Shown in pieces: positions 58,652 to 64,000 of a stretch of 64,000 bases of DNA (its first letter is position 1; each line of letters starts with the position of its first letter). The translations under genes were made by a program, and so were the position numbers. This stretch comes from Hysterangium stoloniferum. Taxonomy: Eukaryota; Basidiomycota; Agaricomycetes; Hysterangiales; Hysterangiaceae. The notes below the pieces were generated by a model. It saw only the letters and a list, made by a program, of their open reading frames with translations. It was not told the DNA's origin and ran no database searches. The stretch is from contig WHVD01000012.1 in assembly GCA_015178975.1 (NCBI GenBank), positions 1,178,001 to 1,242,000 of the forward strand, in the 5' to 3' direction.

Positions 58652-61135
58652 ATGAAAGAAGATCTCTGGGAGCGACTACCAGATACTACAAATGCTGAGG
58701 AAGCCATGCATTTTAGACTATACAGTGGGCTTGGTCACAATTTAGGACTTATGGAAGGTCTAGAAGGATTATTTTCATTTGTGAATCTTCTAGAGATGCA
58801 GGGTATTGCCAAGCAATCAGGGATACCAGTGGCATATGGGGCTATAAAACCTTAGACTAAGAATGCTCATCAGTTAGGATGAACTAAAGTTCACCAAAAT
58901 CCAAATTTTAGAAGATTTCAAAATGATAGTTGTCCACCAGATACTGCTAAGACTCTGATCCTTGGTACCAAAGGCAAGAAAAAGAAATCTGTCTTTATTC
59001 CAGGATACCAATGGAAGGAAAACTCCTGTTGGTTGGATACTTCACTTGAACTCATATACCAGGCAGTTGATCACCATTGGCCAGCATTATGTCAAAATAT
59101 TTCACAACTGGATGCTCAGTTATTACTCTCATTTTTATACCATATTTTTGAAGAGAGTTTAATTACTATTGGTGAAGTATTCAATGGCCAAGAAAGTATA
59201 TTGATTTCTGCCAAATGTGATCAATTAGGTGAACAACTCTTTCAAAAGGGGTTTATCAAAGCAATTAATGAACCTGATGTTCTCATGGGTTGGTTTGAGA
59301 GGGCTATTCAAGAGTTTCATAGCCATTCTTGTGATAATGCAACACTCTCATTTCTTGAAGTTAAAATAATCCAACTCTGCTCTTGTGAAATCCAACAAGA
59401 GGCCCATTATCAACTCACCAGCCTGCCAAAGACACAAACAATTCACTACCTTCAACTCAAATACTACCAGATGGCAAATGGCAATTTACACATGGTTATA
59501 CTCACAGGTCGTTCCAAGCTCAGATAATATAGAAGCTTGTTGGAAAAGGTGTAAAGGTGAACAGATATACAAGAGCACACCCTCTATGATGGAAATCTGG
59601 ATACACATTCCCATCATGCTTATTTTGTCCCTAGATCATGAGGACTTGACAAAGACATGGTGTCTGCCTAAAAAGCTAAAATTATTTAAGAATTCAAGCC
59701 ATCTTGATGGTCTCCACTACAACCTTGTAGGCAAAGCCATCTATTCACCATCTATTCAACACTTTACATCAAAGTTCCATAATGGCAAAGCTATCTATGA
59801 GCATGATAGTTTACATCATTCAGGATCCTCAGTAAAAATACAAAAAGGTACTATATCACAACACCTTGAAGAGAAGTTTCAGACAGTTTCAGGCATATCT
59901 TCATATACTAATGCTGTTATATATATGCTGCAAGGTGGAGTCAAAGCTCAGGAAGAGTTTCAGAAAATACAAAAAAAAGTCTTGGCTAATCACCATATTC
60001 TTGTAAACTACAATTCTTCAGCAACACTGTCTCAAGCCACTCTAAATCCTACTGTCTTTTCTCTATTTCCATCAGAGGAACAATTTTGGCTTACAAACCC
60101 CAGTAGGCTGAATATTCAAGATTATATCACCACAAGGCATTCCTCATGTGACTCCAAAGCAAACTAAAATCACTCCAATGCACCTAGCATACTCAAGAGA
60201 CAAAATAACAATGAATCTCATATGTTAATCCAAACTGATGAGGATGAGGTATCCTATCCCCAACAGAACCATCCCCAAAGATACCTTCAAAGGGTAGAGT
60301 CTGATAGTGAAGGCCAGGTAGTCATTCATAAAATGAAGCCCAAAAGACTTATAAAACCTGTGTCTATGCCTGCCTTATCTCCAATACCTGAGATTACTGG
60401 GATAAGTTCTAATGCTTCACTATTTCCAATCTCATGTCATTGTGGATGGGATTTACCAATGATTACATGAATGCCATAATTGGTCTCATATTACTTGTCA
60501 ATGTGAAGGAAGAGCTAGTAACCTTGGAAATAGACCATTCATTTGTGATGAATGTGATATAGTTCAAATTCAACTAGCATTGTGACCTTGATCAGGATGG
60601 TATGTGAACTTGTTTTGATATTTGGATAACCTCTTACAGATATGTTTTAAATAGCTCAACAGCTCAACAGCTAAATAACCATGCAACTCAACTTTTGCAC
60701 AAGTGCCTCATGTAAGTTTCCAAATCAAATTTCCCCTTTGATTGTCTTATGTAATGCATATTAATCATATTTAGACCTGGTTTGGGTGCCCTTGCCCAAT
60801 ATGGGAAGTATTACTATCCTGTGCGGCTAATTCTTCAACTTGATCATGACTCTGATCCCAAAATATGGCATGTGAAATGGTGGCAACACAATCACTATCA
60901 TAATCTATCTCCAACAGAGTCATGGATTCCAAAACATAATGTTATTGATTCCTTGTGGAGAGACCAGAAGTATAGATGGCAAACAGGACTCAGTCGATTG
61001 TTACAACTCGGCATCTCGGCCACTGATCTCATCACATCAATATTCGCTACATCGTACCGGTGTCATATTAAGTGCAAACACCTCATTGAGCCCCAGCTAC
61101 TTTTATTTATTATAAATAAACTCTCAGACAAATGA
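58652..61135 (+). pseudogene. Decayed transposon-associated gene with a peptidase-like segment
   Basis: Pieces in three frames follow one another in an order familiar from long agaricomycete proteins tied to DNA transposons (possibly the KDZ group; inference). They are LPDTTNAEEAMHFRLYSGLG (58.68 kb), NSCWLDTSLELIYQAVDHHW (about 59.02 kb), a helical middle with RPIINSPACQRH (59.4-60.2 kb), and a C-terminal GALAQYGKYYYPVRLI...HVKWWQHNHYHN...DSLWRDQKYRWQ (60.78-61.0 kb). NSCWLD resembles the Cys box of a ubiquitin-peptidase-like fold. Several frameshifts and stops interrupt it, for example between 58855 and 59033 and near 59500. CpG-poor. The superfamily is not certain and no terminal repeats were found. 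Confidence 0.55.
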
Positions 61136-61313
61136 TATTAAAAGCAGTGTAGTCTAGCCAGAACACAAGCATTATGAAAATTAGAAGGAAAATCTCCTGG
61201 CAATGTCGAAAACTGCCACAAGTATGAAAATTAGCCTTCAAGCATTAAAAGTATGTATCTAATTAATATAGCCAAGAAATGATTTGCGGAAGAATGAAGA
61301 ATTATTTGCTAAA

Positions 61314-64000
61314 TTACTGTTGGTGCTGATGGTGACAATAGTGGATCCCATTGTCAGGGTACGCTGCTTCACAATCATCGCAATACAAGTACCTGCACGA
61401 ATCCTCCACATCCATGGCACCTTCAAAAGAGGAAGAAGAGGGCATGCTTGACCCAGACATGACTACAGCTGCTAGCGAGGAGCTCATGGAATCTACTGAC
61501 ATGAAACGGTTGGGTCGGGATGATGCAGATGATAATGGTTTGCGGCGACTGAGGTTGGAAATGAGTTGTGAGACAGAGGGTGGGCTTGAAGACATCTGTG
61601 CTGGAGGGGCTCTAGATGGGGTTACTATGTACATATATTAGTTTAAAACCTCTGATGCAAATAAATATTAAACCTTCACGAAAATCAGATGGGAATTCCC
61701 TAGCCCGGTGGTTGCGGTGTAATGGGTGACGAATGGTGGCCAAACCTCTTGTAAAAGTTGGAACAATTGCTGGTTGTGTTTCTGTACACAATATACAGTG
61801 ACTTACAAAATGTATCCAATGTTTTGTAGTTTCAGCTTATATATGCTATATCCCAGTAGATAAAATAGTAGAAATCACCAAACTATTTGTGAACATGACC
61901 AATCATGTATATATTTATATGGTAGAACTATATTATGTAATATCCATATATGGAAACACTATGAATATTTTAATGGAGAGGGTTCATTGGATACGTTTTG
62001 TAACTGACAGGTTCTGGCATGAAAACCATGTGCCTATGTTGATTGTTTGCATTTGTTTATGTTTTTCAACATGTCATGTGATCATTCTATACAACAGTAT
62101 AAGTAGAAGGGCTTTCTCAGCTAAGATTCCCTCAATTCTAACTATGCATCCCCTTTCCACTCCTGCCCAGTATGAGATTCTTTCTCTACTTGATGCTGGC
62201 CATTCTGCCAGACATATTTCAGTTTCTACTGGCTATAGTTATACTACTATCTCTAGACTTCGTTATAAACACTGTTCCCACCTTTCTAAGTCCTCTGGTG
62301 GTCGTCCTTCCAAACTCTCCACAGCCAACATCCATTTTGCACAACGCCTTATCAGCTCTGGAAAGGCTGATACAGCTGTAGATGCAACAAAGGCACTTTG
62401 CACTATCACCAACCAGTCACTCAATCCTCAAACAGTGTGTCGTGGACTCAAGGCAGCTGGGATGAAGCCTGTGGTAAAGAAGAAAAGGCCTCTTCTTTCT
62501 AAGAGACATACATAGGAAGGAGAGGATGGATTTTGCTTTGGCACATCAGGATTGGACTGTGGAGGATTGGAAGAAGGTGGTGTGGTCTGATGAGACCAAA
62601 ATTAATAGGCTGGGGTCAGATGGCAGGAAGTGGGTGTGGAAAAAGGCAGGGGAGGGCTTGAGTGACAGACTGGTTGAGGGAACCCTGAAGTTTGGTGGTG
62701 GATCTTTAATGGTTTGGGGGTGCATGCTGTGGGAGGGGGTTGGGTATGCATGCAAGATTGATGGAAGGATGGATGGGGATCTCTACATCCAGATTCTGGA
62801 GGACGACCTGCAAGCCAGTCTTAAAGACTATGGTAAATCTGCCAATGGTATCATCTTCCAGCAGGACAATGACCCCAAGCATACCTGCAAGAAGGCCCAG
62901 AATTGGTTCCAAGAAAATGGTTTCAGGGTTCTCTCATGGCCAGCACAGTCTCCTGACTTGAATCCCATTGAACACCTATGGAATCACCTGAAGAGGAGGT
63001 TGGCAGGGTATGAGAATGCACCCCAGGGGATGGAAGAGTTGTGGGAGAGGGTGGTGGATGAATGGTACAGGATTGATGCAAAGGTGTGTCAGGATTTGAT
63101 TGAAAGTATGCCTAGGAGAGTTTCAGATGTATTAAAGGCAAAGGGTGGCTACACTAAGTACTAAATACTAGTAATTTACTGCCTAAATGTGTCAGTTACA
63201 AAATGTATCCAATGAACCCTCTCCATTGAAATATTCATAGTGTTGCCATATATGGATATTATGTAATATAATTCTACCGGATAAATATATACATGATAGG
63301 TCATGTTCACAAATACTTTGGTGATTTCTACTATTTTATCCACTGGGATATAGCATATATAAGCTGAAACTACAAAACATTGGATACATTTTGTAAGTCA
63401 CTGTATCAGTAATTTGAGATAAGAGGAAGTTGCATTTAACATACCACCATCTGGATCAAAACTAGGATAGTCGGCACTCATAGTATGACAATCTTCATAT
63501 TTATCATCAAAACATACTGTAAAATTTTCAAATGTCGCAATGAATGTCAAAAAAAGAAAAAAAAAGAAAAGTAGAGAATTACCGCATAAGCCACAATCGT
63601 CACATTTAGCAATAGTCCATTCCCTATGTTCCCGGATATCAGCGAAAATAGGGTAGTTGGGTGAGTATATAGTGCAGAAGCACTCAAACTTTTGCTGCCG
63701 ATGGCGGTTGTACTTTTTCAGCCCTTTAGGGTGAATGCGGTGCCCTCTCGATAGTGGGCTGTCCAAGATTTTGTCAATATAGACACAATAAGAATGAAAT
63801 AAATAAGAAGCACTAGGGAAACTCAGCAGCTTCGCCTTGTGGACGGTTATAAAAAACAAGATTCTTTGACTGCGCTTGAAGTTCAAGGCACTCTGCAAAG
63901 AGGTCCCGTCCAAATTCACGAATATACTGTTTTATCTTGTGTACTTGCTCATTGGCGACATACTGGTGCCTGGGATATCTGGGATGAGGGTTTCAGTGAT
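61314..64000 (-). CDS. Conserved-looking hypothetical protein, 5' partial, with a transposon in one intron
   Basis: Not recognised by family. Exons seen: from beyond 64000 (or an acceptor near 63975) to 63814, then 63758-63583, 63516-63445, 61781-61674, 61624-61314 (stop). Introns are 55, 66, 1663 and 49 nt with GT-AG ends, and all phases agree. The 1663-nt intron holds a Tc1 element; without it and one TA it would be 53 nt. The protein has a helical charged N-part (HKIKQYIREFGRDLFAECLE), then FECFCTIYSPNYPIFADIRE, CDDCG, YEDCHTMSADYPSFDPDGG. A Ser-rich region follows, and a Cys/His-rich end (CRYLYCDDCEAAYPDN, HYCHHQHQQ) that might bind zinc. Frame continuity across four joints argues it is real. 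Confidence 0.7.
61796..63403 (+). mobile_element. Tc1/mariner DNA transposon (1608 bp) with TA target-site duplication
   Basis: Terminal inverted repeats of about 214 bp (61796-62009 and 63190-63403) begin CAGTGACTTACAAAATGTAT. TA flanks at 61794-61795 and 63404-63405. The inverted repeats are still similar, so insertion is fairly recent. It carries one transposase gene with a frameshift, antisense to the host gene around it. Confidence 0.95.
62144..63164 (+). pseudogene. Tc1-type transposase, DD34E, one frameshift
   Basis: First part 62144-62515 (123 aa from MHPLSTPAQYEIL) is the paired helix-turn-helix DNA-binding region (LLDAGHSARHISVSTGYSYT). Second part about 62518-63164 carries the catalytic domain: WSDETK, IFQQDNDPKHT and SPDLNPIEHLWN. 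Thirty-four residues lie between the second Asp and the Glu, so DD34E, all three present. The two parts are in different frames, joined near 62508-62520 (KRH then RKERMDFA), a single small indel. The element is probably non-autonomous as it stands unless a small intron removes the shift, for which no good splice sites were seen. Confidence 0.9.

Noticed and set aside
1-64000. CRISPR array, bacterial operons or riboswitches
   Set aside because: The window is eukaryotic (spliced genes, LTR elements). The tandem repeats found lack spacer structure.

Overview
The window looks like nuclear DNA of an agaricomycete (mushroom-class) basidiomycete. Three things point there: host genes split by many 42-70 nt GT-AG introns; LTR elements of basidiomycete Copia and Gypsy types; and gene families common in that group (hydrolase-NB-ARC-TPR NLRs, RBR ligases with a peptidase-like N-terminus). 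The genus cannot be read from the sequence. Exon models below were built by eye from splice signals and checked only by phase: each multi-exon model keeps one open frame.

Layout. 0.5-4.4 kb: solo LTRs and LTR fragments. 4.4-8.7 kb (minus): a seven-exon NLR gene whose TPR array is cut at its 3' end by a solo LTR that now supplies the stop codon. 8.8-11.7 kb: mostly unassigned, with one small solo LTR. 12.1-17.4 kb: a Helitron helicase scrap split by a fairly young Copia element, then a MITE. 17.8-19.4 kb: LTR-like debris with a 12-bp minisatellite. 19.8-34.0 kb: a quiet gene island with a small two-exon gene, a secreted M28 aminopeptidase (11 exons), an RBR E3 ligase with an N-terminal peptidase-like domain (8 exons) and the inner-ring nucleoporin NUP192 (13 exons). 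35-47 kb: a graveyard of nested LTRs and a decayed Gypsy element. 49.1-49.8 kb: a small Ser-rich/Cys-rich gene. 50.5-57.1 kb: a second, older Copia element carrying two solo LTRs. 57.3-58.7 kb: another Gypsy remnant. 58.7-61.1 kb: a decayed transposon-associated gene. 61.3-64 kb (minus): a host gene running off the window, with a 1.6-kb Tc1/mariner transposon in one of its introns.

The host genes do not form a pathway, though two touch protein turnover (M28 peptidase, RBR ligase). The main themes are repeat ecology and its effect on genes. Nested insertions can be ordered by 5-bp target-site duplications. CpG is scarce in the TPR array and the repeat zones but normal in the gene island, which suggests methylation-driven decay. 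Divergent LTR families share one short core. An NLR gene has lost its native end to an LTR, and another host gene has absorbed a DNA transposon inside an intron.
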